Numbered from the stretch's first letter, positions 8,942-18,753 are shown. The stretch is 54,319 nucleotides of DNA from Prochlorococcus sp. AG-679-K21 (GCA_003208885.1 QCUP01000004.1:1-54319); one strand, 5' to 3'. A program made the numbers and translations. The notes: generated from the letters alone by a model not told the origin.

Positions 8942-10093
8942 ATGAGTGATATAAAAGAATTTAATTTAATAGATGTAAGGAACAATTCTTCAATTGTTAA
9001 TGATCTAAATAATGTTTATAAGTTGTGGGGTTATGAAGAAGTCTCTCCTTCTTTTATTAATAACCTTGAGACAATAAAAGGTAGAGAAGTAATTGATGAG
9101 GATGAACTTATAGGAATAGTAAGTAATAATTCATTATGTTTAAGACCAGAAATGACAACTTCAATAGTTAAATTAACATCAACAAGATTGTTAAACAAAA
9201 AGAGACCAATAAGACTTTATAACAGTGGTATTGTATTTAACAAAAAACAAAGTTATAAAAATACTTTTAAATTTCAAGAAAATTTTCAAAGCGGAATAGA
9301 ACTTATTAGTTATGACACTCGATTCCCTGAGATTGAAGTGATAAATATATTATTCAATGCAATTGATAGTATCAATTTAATAGATAGTTGTAATCTAACT
9401 CTTTTAGTTAGCACTACAAAAATAATGGATTTAATATTATTAAATTATAAAAATAATAATTATGAAGAGATTAAAAAATGCATGGTAAATTTAGATCAGG
9501 AATCGTTAGATAGAGTAAATATTGATAAAAATGATAAAGCAATATTGAAGGAATTATTATTTACTAGAGGAGACCCTGCAATTGTACTTAGAAAACTTAA
9601 AAATATTTATGGTAATAATAATGTTATTGAGGAACTTGAATGCTTGTTCAATACATTATCAAAGATTTCAACGAAATATAATATAAAAATACAACTTGAT
9701 CCTACGTATCAACCTCATCTAAATTTATATGCTGGTATAGTTTTTCAACTTATTTGCGATAATAATAATATTAAAACTATAATTGCAAAAGGTGGTAGGT
9801 ATGATGAATTAGTAAGATACTTTAATCCTAATGAAAAAATAGTTAATGGAATTGGATTCACAATCTCTATAGATAATTTAAGAGATTTGATTATTGAAGA
9901 ACCACAAAATAAAAAGAAGGTATTGTTGTTATTTAAAGATTCATATTTATTAGATAAAGGTATAAATGAGCAAAAAGCAATGCAAAAAAAAGGGATAATT
10001 ACGATATTGTATTTGAATCCATGTAATGAAAATTCAAAAGCCAATATTCTTATGAAAGAACATAATTGTACTGAAATTCAATGGATAAAATAA
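8942..10093 (+). CDS. hisZ: ATP phosphoribosyltransferase regulatory subunit
   Basis: A catalytically inactive HisRS-like paralogue that forms a complex with short-form HisG in the first step of histidine synthesis. The 383 residues carry class II synthetase-like motifs: LWGYEEVSPSFINN for motif 1, LRPEMTTSIVKL for motif 2, and KGGRYDELVRYF near the motif 3 region. The fold lacks the C-terminal anticodon-binding domain of HisRS. It is more divergent and lysine/asparagine-rich than most HisZ, so the call rests on these motif segments and on length. Confidence 0.88.
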   Translation: MSDIKEFNLIDVRNNSSIVNDLNNVYKLWGYEEVSPSFINNLETIKGREVIDEDELIGIVSNNSLCLRPEMTTSIVKLTSTRLLNKKRPIRLYNSGIVFNKKQSYKNTFKFQENFQSGIELISYDTRFPEIEVINILFNAIDSINLIDSCNLTLLVSTTKIMDLILLNYKNNNYEEIKKCMVNLDQESLDRVNIDKNDKAILKELLFTRGDPAIVLRKLKNIYGNNNVIEELECLFNTLSKISTKYNIKIQLDPTYQPHLNLYAGIVFQLICDNNNIKTIIAKGGRYDELVRYFNPNEKIVNGIGFTISIDNLRDLIIEEPQNKKKVLLLFKDSYLLDKGINEQKAMQKKGIITILYLNPCNENSKANILMKEHNCTEIQWIK

Positions 10094-10236
10094 CTGTATC
10101 CTTTTAGTTTTATTAAAAAAATCGAATTTGAATAACCTACGACATTATAAATTATTAGTACGGACAATACTCCTAATTAAACTTGATTAACCTTAAAATA
10201 GGAAATAAAATTTATTAGATTTAAAAAAAATTAAAA
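10094..10236. promoter_or_regulatory. Gap before htpG, presumed promoter region
   Basis: This 143-base gap lies between hisZ and htpG on the plus strand. It holds no reading frame that looks real. An AT-rich segment with TTGAAT at 10127-10132 and TATAAA at 10146-10151 could form part of a promoter, but the spacing (13 bases) is short. No CIRCE element and no strong terminator behind hisZ are visible. Confidence 0.3.
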
Positions 10237-12141
10237 ATGGAAAAAGGCGAAATTAGAATAAATACCGAAAATATTTTTCCAATAATAAAAAAAGCTGTAT
10301 ATTCTGATCACGAAATTTTTTTAAGAGAACTCGTTAGTAATGCTGTAGATGCAATTAGTAAAAGAAGAATGGCCTCAATGGCTGGAGATTGTGAAAATTG
10401 TGATGTACCTCAAGTAAAAATTACTATTGATAGAGAAAAAAATATTTTAAAAATTTCTGATAATGGTATTGGAATGAATGATGAAGAAATAAAAAAATAT
10501 ATAAACCAAGTTGCTTTTTCTAGTGCGGAGGAATTTCTAACAAAATATAAAAAAGATAATGACGAGTTTATAGGACATTTTGGTTTGGGTTTTTATTCTA
10601 GTTTTATGGTTGCAGATAAGGTAAATATTTTAACTAAATCTGCCATAGGTGATAGTAAAACTTTTAATTGGTCATGTGATGGATCACCTAATTTTACTTT
10701 AGAAGAATCTGAAAGAGATTCAGTTGGAACAGATGTAATCCTTCATTTAATGGATGAAGAAAAAGAATTCATAGAACCAGAGAGAATTAAATCGCTTATT
10801 AAAAAATATTGTGACTTTATGCCTATAGATGTACTTTTAGAGGGTGAAACAATTAATAAGAAAAATCCTCCATGGAGAAAACAACCTAGTGAATTAAAGG
10901 ATGAAGATTATATTGAACTTTATAAATATTTATATCCGTTTCAAGGGGATCCTCTTTTATGGATTCATTTAAATACAGATTATCCATATGATATACAAGG
11001 TATTTTATATTTCCCTAAGCTATCAGGAAGAGCCGATTGGGAAAAAGGTGAAATTAAATTATTTTGCAATCAAGTATTTGTAAGTGACTCAATAAAGGAA
11101 ATCGTACCTAAATATCTATTACCCTTAAGAGGTGTAATTGACTCTACAGATATACCATTAAACGTTAGTAGAAGTGCCTTGCAAACTGATAGAAAAGTTA
11201 GATCAATTTCATCATTCATTTCAAAAAAAATTGCTAATAAGTTAAAGGATTTAATAAAAAATTCTCCTGAATTTTATACAGAAATTTGGGATTCAATTTC
11301 TGCCTTTATAAAGATTGGCGCGATCGAGGACGAAAAGTTTGCTGATCTTGTAGAAAATAGTATTATTTTTGAGACAATTATAAATTCTGATAATGAAGTA
11401 AAAAAATATCTCGATGATAAGTCTCTTATAAAATCTAACGAAAAGTATTACACAACACTTTCAAATTATAAGGAGAGAAATAACTTAGACGATTCCAAAA
11501 AAATCATTTATTGTTCTGATTTAATTGGTCAATCTAGTGCATTGAATATTTGTTTATCTGACAACAAAGAAGTAATCAAATCTGATCCCTTAATAGATGC
11601 ACAATTTCTTCCATGGATAGAAAGCAAAAATGAAAATTATCAATTTCAAAGAGTTGATTCTGAAATAAATGAGCTTGAAGAAAAAGAATCAAAAGAAATA
11701 GTTGATAAAGATGGCAAATCAAACACAGATAATCTTAAGAATATTATTTCTAAAGCATTAAATAACGAAAAAGTAACAGTAAAAGTTCAATCTCTTAAAA
11801 GTAAAGATGCGCCTCCAGCAATGATATTGTTACCTGAACAAATGAGAAGAATAAACGATATGGGGGCATATATGGAACAAAAAATGCCTGGATTACCTGA
11901 ATATCACGTCCTATTAATTAACAAAGAACATCCACTTATTGCAGGATTAAATAAATTAACTGGTAATAAAATTATTCTTGATAAAAAAGATCCCGTTGAA
12001 AATCCATTAGCATCAAAAATAGCTAATCATGTTTATGATATGGCGAAATTAGGCGTAGGAGGATTAGATCAAGAACAAATTATCAATTTGCAAAATAATA
12101 ATGCCGATTTAATTTCAGATTTACTTAAAACATCAACATAA
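10237..12141 (+). CDS. htpG: Hsp90 chaperone HtpG
   Basis: A cytosolic ATP-dependent Hsp90 of 634 residues, typical bacterial length. The N-terminal GHKL ATPase shows LRELVSNAVDAISK, DNGIGM and GHFGLGFYS. The middle domain carries LPLRGVIDSTDIPLNVSRS with the conserved catalytic-loop Arg, and the C-terminal dimerisation domain follows. It lacks the eukaryotic MEEVD tail, as expected. In cyanobacteria HtpG is tied to heat, cold and oxidative stress tolerance (family knowledge). Confidence 0.97.
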   Translation: MEKGEIRINTENIFPIIKKAVYSDHEIFLRELVSNAVDAISKRRMASMAGDCENCDVPQVKITIDREKNILKISDNGIGMNDEEIKKYINQVAFSSAEEFLTKYKKDNDEFIGHFGLGFYSSFMVADKVNILTKSAIGDSKTFNWSCDGSPNFTLEESERDSVGTDVILHLMDEEKEFIEPERIKSLIKKYCDFMPIDVLLEGETINKKNPPWRKQPSELKDEDYIELYKYLYPFQGDPLLWIHLNTDYPYDIQGILYFPKLSGRADWEKGEIKLFCNQVFVSDSIKEIVPKYLLPLRGVIDSTDIPLNVSRSALQTDRKVRSISSFISKKIANKLKDLIKNSPEFYTEIWDSISAFIKIGAIEDEKFADLVENSIIFETIINSDNEVKKYLDDKSLIKSNEKYYTTLSNYKERNNLDDSKKIIYCSDLIGQSSALNICLSDNKEVIKSDPLIDAQFLPWIESKNENYQFQRVDSEINELEEKESKEIVDKDGKSNTDNLKNIISKALNNEKVTVKVQSLKSKDAPPAMILLPEQMRRINDMGAYMEQKMPGLPEYHVLLINKEHPLIAGLNKLTGNKIILDKKDPVENPLASKIANHVYDMAKLGVGGLDQEQIINLQNNNADLISDLLKTST

Positions 12142-12180
12142 GTAGTGTGTTAAAGTTAATAAATATATCCACCAAATAAT

Positions 12181-12417
12181 ATGTCTAGGGTTTGTGAACT
12201 GACAGGTGCAAAAGCTAATAACGGGATGGCTGTTAGTCATTCCCATATTCGTACTAAAAAATTACAACAAGTAAATCTTCAAAAAAGGAGACTTTGGTGG
12301 CAAGAAGGTAAAAAGTGGATAAACATAAAAATTAGTACTAAAGCATTAAAATCAATTCAAAAGGTTGGTTTAGATAAGGTTGCTAAAACAAATGGAGTAG
12401 ATCTTAATAAGTTCTGA
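12181..12417 (+). CDS. rpmB: 50S ribosomal protein L28
   Basis: A 78-residue large-subunit protein, normal for L28. The start [27 protein letters not shown] and the [17 protein letters not shown] segment are diagnostic. The zinc-type cysteine pair is absent, leaving the single Cys near the N-terminus. It is followed after 5 bases by the exported peroxiredoxin gene, an arrangement that looks co-transcribed though the functions are unrelated. Confidence 0.97.
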   Translation: MSRVCELTGAKANNGMAVSHSHIRTKKLQQVNLQKRRLWWQEGKKWINIKISTKALKSIQKVGLDKVAKTNGVDLNKF

Positions 12418-12422
12418 TCTTG

Positions 12423-12956
12423 ATGAAGAGTTTATTTGGCCTTTTTGTATTATTAATATCGTTATTTTTTAATCTTAAATCTGTAATTGCATTTGATTAT
12501 GCTCCTGAGATAGGTGATTCAGCACCTAGTTTCCATTTAGAGGGAATAAACAAAAGTAATAAATCAAAAAAGGTATGGGATTCGAATGAATTAAAAGGTA
12601 AATGGATAGTTTTATATTTTTATCCTAAGGATTTTACCGCTGGTTGTACTCTAGAAGCTAAAGGGTTTTCTCAATTGAAAAATGACTTTTCTAAATATAA
12701 TGCTGAAATAATTGGTATAAGTGCAGACAATAAAGATTCACACGAAAGTTTTTGTAGTGAAAAATCAATAAATTACACATTACTATCCGATCCTAATGGA
12801 ACTATTAGTGCAAAATATGGTTCCTGGATTCCTCCTTATTCCGATAGGAATACTTTTTTGATTTCACCAGAAGGAGACATAACATACCGATGGATAAGTG
12901 TTTTACCCATAAATCATGCGAAAGAAGTTCTTAATGTTTTAAAGAAAAATATATAA
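12423..12956 (+). CDS. Exported PrxQ/BCP-type peroxiredoxin
   Basis: A thiol peroxidase that reduces peroxides. Counting from TTG 12420, residues 1-24 form a signal peptide (KSLFGLFVLLISLFFNLKSVIAF), so the enzyme should act in the periplasm or thylakoid lumen. The peroxidatic cysteine is C76 in PKDFTAGCT. The resolving cysteine usually five residues later (CTxxAC) is replaced, giving CTLEAKG; C112 in HESFCSEK is placed like the alternative resolving Cys of other PrxQ members. I prefer the ATG at 12423 over the overlapping TTG at 12420. Confidence 0.9.
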   Translation: MKSLFGLFVLLISLFFNLKSVIAFDYAPEIGDSAPSFHLEGINKSNKSKKVWDSNELKGKWIVLYFYPKDFTAGCTLEAKGFSQLKNDFSKYNAEIIGISADNKDSHESFCSEKSINYTLLSDPNGTISAKYGSWIPPYSDRNTFLISPEGDITYRWISVLPINHAKEVLNVLKKNI

Positions 12957-12961
12957 AAATT

Positions 12962-13264
12962 TTGCACGAACTTTCATTTGGAACATGGTTAATTCATATA
13001 AGCTCAGTAATAGAATGGGTTTATGCGATATTTATTATAAATAAAATAAGTAACTATAAAAAACTAGACCTTTATTTCTGGTTAAGTCTTGCAATGATAC
13101 CTAATTTAATTGGAGCCATGTGTGCCATTACTTGGCATATTTTCGATAATCAACCAGAATTATACGGGTTAGTGACACTTCAAGGGATATTCACTTTCAT
13201 AGGGAACTCAACACTCGCTATAGCTACTATTGCAATTTATAAGAGAACCGAATCTTATGAATGA
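12962..13264 (+). CDS. DUF2499 membrane protein
   Basis: A 100-residue integral membrane protein with about three hydrophobic segments and the conserved LSFGTWLIHISSVIEW and GAMCAITWHIFDN segments. The family is restricted, as far as I know, to cyanobacteria and plastids and has no established biochemical role. The start is TTG, 5 bases after the peroxiredoxin stop. Its 3' end overlaps the next membrane gene by 8 bases, so the two are almost certainly translated together. Confidence 0.8.
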   Translation: MHELSFGTWLIHISSVIEWVYAIFIINKISNYKKLDLYFWLSLAMIPNLIGAMCAITWHIFDNQPELYGLVTLQGIFTFIGNSTLAIATIAIYKRTESYE

Positions 13265-13592
13265 TTTTTTTTTAAGATTTCTAAATTTATTATCAAGATT
13301 TGATAATACTGCCTTATTTGCAGCGTCTATAATCCCATATTCGATTTTTTTATATTATTTGTACAAAATAAAATCATTAAATAAAGTAATTAAAATTGGT
13401 TTTTCTCTAACTGTATTATTTGTAATTGTAACAATAGTAATTTCAATATTTTCTCTTAATTATTATCATAAAAGTCTTGTTGAAGTTGACTTACTTCATG
13501 GTTCAGCAGAATTTTTCCTAACATTAAGTGATTTTATTTTATTATTGGGTTTTATAAGGATGTTAAATCGCTTAGAAGTAAATAACTCTTAA
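13257..13592 (+). CDS. DUF3593 membrane protein, partner of DUF2499
   Basis: A membrane protein of 111 residues from the ATG at 13257. It has an N-terminal FDNTALFAASIIPYSIFLYYL helix, a second helix near residues 50-70, and a third after the LLHGSAEFFLTLSD segment. I chose 13257 because the alternative ATG at 13230 adds nine non-hydrophobic residues and a longer overlap; with 13257 the overlap with the upstream gene is 8 bases. The adjacency suggests a two-subunit membrane unit of unknown function. Confidence 0.75.
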   Translation: MNDFFLRFLNLLSRFDNTALFAASIIPYSIFLYYLYKIKSLNKVIKIGFSLTVLFVIVTIVISIFSLNYYHKSLVEVDLLHGSAEFFLTLSDFILLLGFIRMLNRLEVNNS

Positions 13593-13657
13593 GACCTTTT
13601 ACAATTTTGTGATTTTCTGTCTGAAATAAAGGACAATATAAGAAATAACTTTTTTTT

Positions 13658-13921
13658 ATGTTTACTACATTATTTGCATCTGCTTCAGCTCCAGCAACAT
13701 TTGAATGGTCACCTAAATGTGCCGTCGTAATGATTGCATGTAATGTTTTTGCTTATGCAATAGCAAGAGCCACAATAAGACAACCTAATGAAGGTTTTGA
13801 AATTCCTAATTCAAAATTTTATGGTGGTTTAAGTCATGCTTCTGTAGTAGGAGCAAATTGTCTTGGACATATTTTTGGTATAGGTGCAATACTTGGATTA
13901 GCCTCAAGAGGTGTTTTGTAG
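13658..13921 (+). CDS. psaK: Photosystem I reaction centre subunit X (PsaK)
   Basis: A peripheral chlorophyll-binding subunit of photosystem I with two transmembrane helices, in the thylakoid membrane. The 87 residues match PsaK: a short N-terminal stretch that may be cleaved, helix 1 around PKCAVVMIACNVFAYAIARATI, a polar loop, and helix 2 with SVVGANCLGHIFGIGAILGL. The 65-base upstream gap should contain its own promoter. The gene is convergent with dxs. Confidence 0.95.
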   Translation: MFTTLFASASAPATFEWSPKCAVVMIACNVFAYAIARATIRQPNEGFEIPNSKFYGGLSHASVVGANCLGHIFGIGAILGLASRGVL

Positions 13922-13939
13922 AAATATTAAATAGTTATA

Positions 13940-15823
13940 TTAGAATTTAAATTTTCTAATAATTTTTTCTGCCATCTGATCAGGTTTAAGACCTAATTTT
14001 TCTTTACTCTGATCAGGTGATGCATGATCTACAAGTACATCAGGAATACCAATTCTATAAACTGGTACATTTATTTCATTGTCATTTAACATTTCAACAA
14101 TAGCCGAGCCAAATCCTCCAACTAAAGTACCTTCCTCCATAGTTACTACTTTTTTAAGTTTACTTACTAAAGGTATTATTAAATCTTGATCGAGAGGTCT
14201 AACAAATCTAGCATTAACAATACAAGCCTTAATACCTCTACTTTTTAGTAATTTTGCAGTTTCAGTGGCAGCTTCAACCATTGAACCATAAGCAATAATT
14301 AAAATATCATCACCTTCTTCTAATATTTCTCCTTGGCCAATTTTCAAAGGTTCCCATCCCTCATCCATTACTGCTACACCTAAACCTGAACCTCTAGGGA
14401 TACGTAGTGCAGTGGGTCCCTTGTAATTAATAGATGTAATTAACATCCTTTGTAGTTCAGCTTCATCCTTTGGAGCCATTAAAACAAAATTAGGAATAGC
14501 TCTCATATAGCTAATATCATATTGCCCCTGATGAGTTGGTCCATCAGCACCAACAATTCCTGCTCTATCTAAAACAAAAGATACAGGAAGATTCTGAATA
14601 CCTACATCATGAATAAGCTGATCAAAAGCCCGTTGCAAGAATGTACTGTAAATTGCAACAACTGGTTTAAGACCATCACAAGACATTCCGGCTGCTAATG
14701 TGACTGCATGTTGTTCAGCTATTCCTACATCAATATATTGTTCAGGAATACTTTTTTGTAATAAATCTAGTCCAGTTCCAGTAGCCATTGCTGCAGTAAT
14801 ACCTATAACCTTACTGTCTTGCTCACATATTTTTAAAAGCGTTTGACCAAATATTTTACTATAACTTACTGGTTTGGGCTTGCTTGATGGAATTGATTTA
14901 CCAGTCCTAAGATCGAATGATGATTGAGCGTGATAACCTACTTGATCAGCTTCTGCGTATGGATATCCCTTCCCTTTTGTTGTAACAACATGAACCATAA
15001 CTGGTTTTTTAAGTCTATGAGCAGCATTAAAAGTATTTACAAGATTAGAAATATCATGTCCATCAATTGGTCCCATATAAGTAAAACCAAGCTCTTCAAA
15101 AACTGCTCCAACTTTTGGTACAGCTAAACGTCTAACGCTTCCTTTTATATTTTTTAATTCTTCAGGAATATCTTTACCTATAAGAGGAATATTTTTAACA
15201 CTTTCTTGAACACTATCTGACAAAAATTGTAATGGTGGACTAAGTCTGACTTTATTCAAATATGTGGAAAGTGCTCCGACAGGAGGAGATATTGACATAT
15301 CATTATCATTCAGAACAACAACTAAGGGGGTATTTGGCAGATGTCCCGCATGATTTATCGCTTCTAAAGCCATACCACCCGTTAATGCTCCATCACCTAT
15401 AACTGCAACGCATTTATGATCTTCCCCTTTTCTATCTCTTGCAATTGCCATTCCCAACGCTGCTGAAATTGATGTACTAGCGTGACCGGCTCCAAAATGG
15501 TCAAATTTGCTTTCAGTACGTTTTAGATAACCAGCTATACCCTTTTGTTGACGTAAAGAATCAAAATCATTGAAACGTCCAGTAATTAACTTATGAGGAT
15601 AAGCCTGATGGCCTACATCCCACACAACTTTATCCAAATCAAGATCTAATGTTTGATATAAAGCAAGTGTTAATTCAACTACGCCGAGTCCAGGACCTAG
15701 ATGACCTCCACTTGTTGAAACTACCTGCAAATGTCTCTCTCTTATCTGACAGGCAATTTCCTCTAATTGTGATACCGTTAAACCATGTAATTGATTTGGA
15801 TGGCTTAACTCACTTAAAAGCAT
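13940..15823 (-). CDS. dxs: 1-deoxy-D-xylulose-5-phosphate synthase
   Basis: A ThDP enzyme that condenses pyruvate and glyceraldehyde-3-phosphate, the first step of the MEP pathway feeding chlorophyll phytyl tails and carotenoids. The 627 residues are full length. The ThDP-binding motif starts with [18 protein letters not shown] and ends at NDNDMSI. The transketolase pyrimidine domain has [16 protein letters not shown], and the C-terminal domain is intact. Another MEP-pathway gene, ispE, is in this window but not adjacent. It is divergent from ilvA across 117 bases. Confidence 0.98.
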   Translation of the reverse strand: MLLSELSHPNQLHGLTVSQLEEIACQIRERHLQVVSTSGGHLGPGLGVVELTLALYQTLDLDLDKVVWDVGHQAYPHKLITGRFNDFDSLRQQKGIAGYLKRTESKFDHFGAGHASTSISAALGMAIARDRKGEDHKCVAVIGDGALTGGMALEAINHAGHLPNTPLVVVLNDNDMSISPPVGALSTYLNKVRLSPPLQFLSDSVQESVKNIPLIGKDIPEELKNIKGSVRRLAVPKVGAVFEELGFTYMGPIDGHDISNLVNTFNAAHRLKKPVMVHVVTTKGKGYPYAEADQVGYHAQSSFDLRTGKSIPSSKPKPVSYSKIFGQTLLKICEQDSKVIGITAAMATGTGLDLLQKSIPEQYIDVGIAEQHAVTLAAGMSCDGLKPVVAIYSTFLQRAFDQLIHDVGIQNLPVSFVLDRAGIVGADGPTHQGQYDISYMRAIPNFVLMAPKDEAELQRMLITSINYKGPTALRIPRGSGLGVAVMDEGWEPLKIGQGEILEEGDDILIIAYGSMVEAATETAKLLKSRGIKACIVNARFVRPLDQDLIIPLVSKLKKVVTMEEGTLVGGFGSAIVEMLNDNEINVPVYRIGIPDVLVDHASPDQSKEKLGLKPDQMAEKIIRKFKF

Positions 15824-15940
15824 TATTTAAAAATATTTACTTTTATAATCTAAAACGTAAAGGTGCAAATTGAGTAATTTTTTTTGAAATAGATTATGTA
15901 ATGTTTTATTAGATTAATATTTAGTGCTAAAAATATATAT

Positions 15941-17482
15941 ATGGAAGATTATTTAAAAAAAATACTTCAGGCACAAGTCTATGAAGTAGCTAAAAAGACA
16001 CCTTTAGAAAAAGCAAATAATTTAAGTAAAGCACTTAAAAATAATATTTACTTAAAAAGAGAAGATTTGCAAGATGTATTTTCTTTTAAGATAAGAGGTG
16101 CCTACAATAAAATGAGGCAATTAAAGGATTCACAACTTTCGAAAGGAGTCATAACATCAAGTGCTGGTAATCATGCACAAGGCGTAGCACTAAGTGCATT
16201 GAAATTAAATTGTAGCGCAACTATATTAATGCCAATAACTACACCTTCAGTAAAAGTAAATGCTGTAAAAAATCTAAAAGCAAAAGTTATATTGTTCGGT
16301 GATAATTATGATGAAACCTATAAGGAAGCATTACGCCTTAGTGAAGAAAATAATTTATGTTTTATACATCCATTCGATGATCCTGAAGTAATTGCTGGAC
16401 AAGGTACTATCGCTATTGAACTAGAACAACAAGTCAAAGAGCCACCAGAGGCGATATATGTTGCTGTGGGAGGTGGAGGGTTGATTGCTGGTATTGCTGT
16501 ATACATAAAGAAAATTTGGCCGCAAGTAAAAATAATTGGTGTAGAGCCTGAAGATGCTGATGCGATGACTAAATCATTAAAAAATTCAAAACTAATAGAA
16601 TTAACCTCAGTTGGTCAGTTTGCTGATGGCGTAGCTGTAAAAAAAGTTGGAGAAAAAACCTTTGAAATTGGAAGAAAATTTATCGACAAAATGATAACTG
16701 TAAATACTGATGAGATATGTGCCGCTATTAAAGATGTTTTCGAAGATACCAGATCAATCTTAGAACCAGCTGGAGCTCTATCTATTGCAGGAATGAAAAA
16801 GGACATATTTGAATCAAAATATACAAATAAAAATATGATTTCTATTGCATGTGGGGCAAATATGAATTTTGAAAGGTTAAGGTTTATAGCAGAAAGATCT
16901 GCACTTGGAGAATACAAAGAAGCAATGTTTGCTGTTGAAATACCTGAGAAAGCAGGAAGCTTAATTAATTTTTGTGGTTTGTTAAATAATAGAAATTTAA
17001 CGGAATTTAGTTATAGAATGTCCAATTCAATTAATGCTCAAATCTTTGTAGGAATCGAGGTTAATGGAGTAATTGATAAACAAAAACTTTTGCAAGAATT
17101 TAAGAAATCAAATTATCCTTTTATAGATATAAGTAATGATGAATTATCTAAAAATCATCTAAGACACATGGTAGGTGGTCGATTACCTCAAAAATTTTCA
17201 GAACTAGAAAAATCAAAATATGTCGAATTGCTATATAGATTTGAATTTCCAGAAAGACCAGGAGCATTAATAAATTTTCTAAAAAATATGAAATCAAATT
17301 GGACAATAAGCATCTTTCACTATAGAAATCATGGATCTGACGTAGGGAAAATTGTTATAGGAGTATTAATAGATAGTGCTGAAATAAATTACTGGAATAA
17401 ATTTGTTGAATTCTTAGGATATACATATTGGGATGAAACAAATAATCAAACATATAAATTATTCCTTGGTGCAACAGATTAA
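15941..17482 (+). CDS. ilvA: Threonine ammonia-lyase (threonine deaminase)
   Basis: A PLP enzyme converting threonine to 2-oxobutanoate, the committed step to isoleucine. The PLP Schiff-base lysine is K50 in FSFKIRGAYNKM, and the glycine-rich phosphate loop GGGGLIAGIA is present. The C-terminal ~190 residues carry two ACT-like regulatory subdomains (FAVEIPEKAGSLINFC and YRFEFPERPGALINFL), so this is the long, isoleucine-inhibited biosynthetic form rather than the catabolic TdcB. The length of 513 residues fits. Confidence 0.96.
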   Translation: MEDYLKKILQAQVYEVAKKTPLEKANNLSKALKNNIYLKREDLQDVFSFKIRGAYNKMRQLKDSQLSKGVITSSAGNHAQGVALSALKLNCSATILMPITTPSVKVNAVKNLKAKVILFGDNYDETYKEALRLSEENNLCFIHPFDDPEVIAGQGTIAIELEQQVKEPPEAIYVAVGGGGLIAGIAVYIKKIWPQVKIIGVEPEDADAMTKSLKNSKLIELTSVGQFADGVAVKKVGEKTFEIGRKFIDKMITVNTDEICAAIKDVFEDTRSILEPAGALSIAGMKKDIFESKYTNKNMISIACGANMNFERLRFIAERSALGEYKEAMFAVEIPEKAGSLINFCGLLNNRNLTEFSYRMSNSINAQIFVGIEVNGVIDKQKLLQEFKKSNYPFIDISNDELSKNHLRHMVGGRLPQKFSELEKSKYVELLYRFEFPERPGALINFLKNMKSNWTISIFHYRNHGSDVGKIVIGVLIDSAEINYWNKFVEFLGYTYWDETNNQTYKLFLGATD

Positions 17483-17566
17483 ATATAAGGTAACTTAGGA
17501 AAGAGTTAGGTAGTAAAAAAAATCAATCCAGCTAATCTAATTACAAAAAAATCAACCGATGTACAG

Positions 17567-18049
17567 TTGATTACAAAAGTTGAGGCCGTTCTGTACCTTA
17601 AGGGTAGACCTATCTCAAAGAAGAATCTTTCAGAAATTACTAATACGGATATTAATTCTATTGATAAGGCATTAAACGAATTAATGAAAAAATACTCAAA
17701 CACCGTATCTGCAATAGAACTAAATGAAGTTAATAACTGTTATTGTTTAGAGTTAAAATCAAAACTAAATGAATTTGTAGAGGATTTATTACCATCTGAA
17801 TTAAGAACATCAGAATTAAGGACACTAGCAACAATTGCAATTAAGAAAAAAATTCTTCAATCAGATCTAATAGTTTTAAGAGGGTCAGGTGCCTACGACC
17901 ATATAAAAGAATTAACAAATAAACAATTTATTATTAAACGTAAGCAAAAAGATGGGAGATCTTATTGGCTATCATTATCTGATAAATTTTTTCAAACTTT
18001 TGCTGTTAGCAATGAATATTTATCCCAAATAGGCGGCAATAAAAAGTAA
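17567..18049 (+). CDS. scpB: Segregation and condensation protein B
   Basis: The kleisin-associated subunit of the SMC-ScpAB complex that organises the chromosome. The 160 residues hold two winged-helix domains. The first begins TKVEAVLYLKGRPISKKNLSEI; the second has LATIAIKKKILQSDLIVLRGSGAYDHIKEL, which corresponds to the family's LAIIAYxQPITRxEIxxIRGV segment. A SELRTSELRT duplication lies at the linker. The start is TTG; the frame is open upstream to a TAG at 17507 without a better start, and there is no clear ribosome site, so the N-terminus is uncertain. Confidence 0.85.
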   Translation: MITKVEAVLYLKGRPISKKNLSEITNTDINSIDKALNELMKKYSNTVSAIELNEVNNCYCLELKSKLNEFVEDLLPSELRTSELRTLATIAIKKKILQSDLIVLRGSGAYDHIKELTNKQFIIKRKQKDGRSYWLSLSDKFFQTFAVSNEYLSQIGGNKK

Positions 18050-18080
18050 ATGTTAGAATTAACTAAACTACTTGAGAAAA

Positions 18081-18359
18081 ATGTTAACTGAGATTTTTGG
18101 TGTTTTAGGTCAAACTTTATCAATTTATTCATTTATTTTGATCATTAGGATTTTACTTACATGGTTTCCTGGAATAGATTGGAGTAATGGAATATTATCA
18201 GCATTAACCTCAATAACAGATCCATATTTGAATATTTTTAGAGGAATAATCCCTCCCATTGGTGGATTTGATATTTCATCATTGTTAGCTTTTCTACTAC
18301 TTAATGTTATCCAAAACCTAGTTACGAATCTTCAATATGCCAGCTTAGGTTATGTTTAA
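18081..18359 (+). CDS. YggT family (Ycf19-like) membrane protein
   Basis: A membrane protein of 92 residues with two hydrophobic helices and the family signature RILLTWFPGIDW followed by LTSITDPYLNIFRGIIPPIGGFDIS. Members affect nucleoid or thylakoid organisation in some cyanobacteria and chloroplasts; the exact activity is unknown. I use the ATG at 18081, although a TTG at 18072 would add three residues. It follows scpB closely and is convergent with the MazG-like gene, with 3 bases between the stops. Confidence 0.85.
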   Translation: MLTEIFGVLGQTLSIYSFILIIRILLTWFPGIDWSNGILSALTSITDPYLNIFRGIIPPIGGFDISSLLAFLLLNVIQNLVTNLQYASLGYV

Positions 18360-18362
18360 AAT

Positions 18363-18692
18363 TTAACGATCATCTCCGGAACCAGAAATTTTACCCTTTG
18401 CTGCTCTTAATTTCAATTTTTCTAAATTTTGTAGAGCAACATCCTCCAATTTAAAATCGAATTCGTTGCAAAGATTAGATAAATACCATAAAACATCACC
18501 TAACTCTTTTTTTATACCTTTTTTAGATTCATCATCAAATATACCTTTTTTATCCCTAATTACTTTTTTAACTTTTTCTGCAACTTCACCAGCTTCGCCC
18601 ACTAATCCTAATGTTGGATATATATTGTTTGAGCCTAAATTTGGATATTGGGCTGTTAGGCGAGCTTCCTTCTGATAAGTTTTAAAATCCAT
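18363..18692 (-). CDS. MazG-like nucleotide pyrophosphohydrolase
   Basis: A small all-alpha NTP pyrophosphatase domain of 109 residues, half the length of E. coli MazG. The metal-binding carboxylates are visible as E33 and E36 (GEAGE) and as E63 and D66 (KELGDVLWYL), matching the ExxE...ExxD pattern. Such proteins clear non-canonical nucleotides. In cyanobacteria and their phages MazG homologues are also discussed in (p)ppGpp control, but this stand-alone copy cannot be assigned a substrate. Confidence 0.85.
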   Translation of the reverse strand: MDFKTYQKEARLTAQYPNLGSNNIYPTLGLVGEAGEVAEKVKKVIRDKKGIFDDESKKGIKKELGDVLWYLSNLCNEFDFKLEDVALQNLEKLKLRAAKGKISGSGDDR

Positions 18693-18753
18693 AGATTAAA
18701 TAACTAACTTTATGTATGTTAAATTTACTTATATCTAGCAATATTATTTATAT

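Noticed and set aside
10127-10189. 20-codon TTG frame before htpG
   Set aside because: No ribosome site or recognisable pattern; more likely untranslated leader.
15921-15930. TTAGTGCTAA palindrome-like element in the dxs-ilvA gap, resembling part of CIRCE
   Set aside because: CIRCE needs TTAGCACTC-N9-GAGTGCTAA; only a fragment is present and neither gene is a chaperone.
18050-18091. 13-codon ORF after scpB (ATG overlapping its stop)
   Set aside because: Too short, with no hydrophobic or conserved pattern; the YggT start at 18081 overlaps it.
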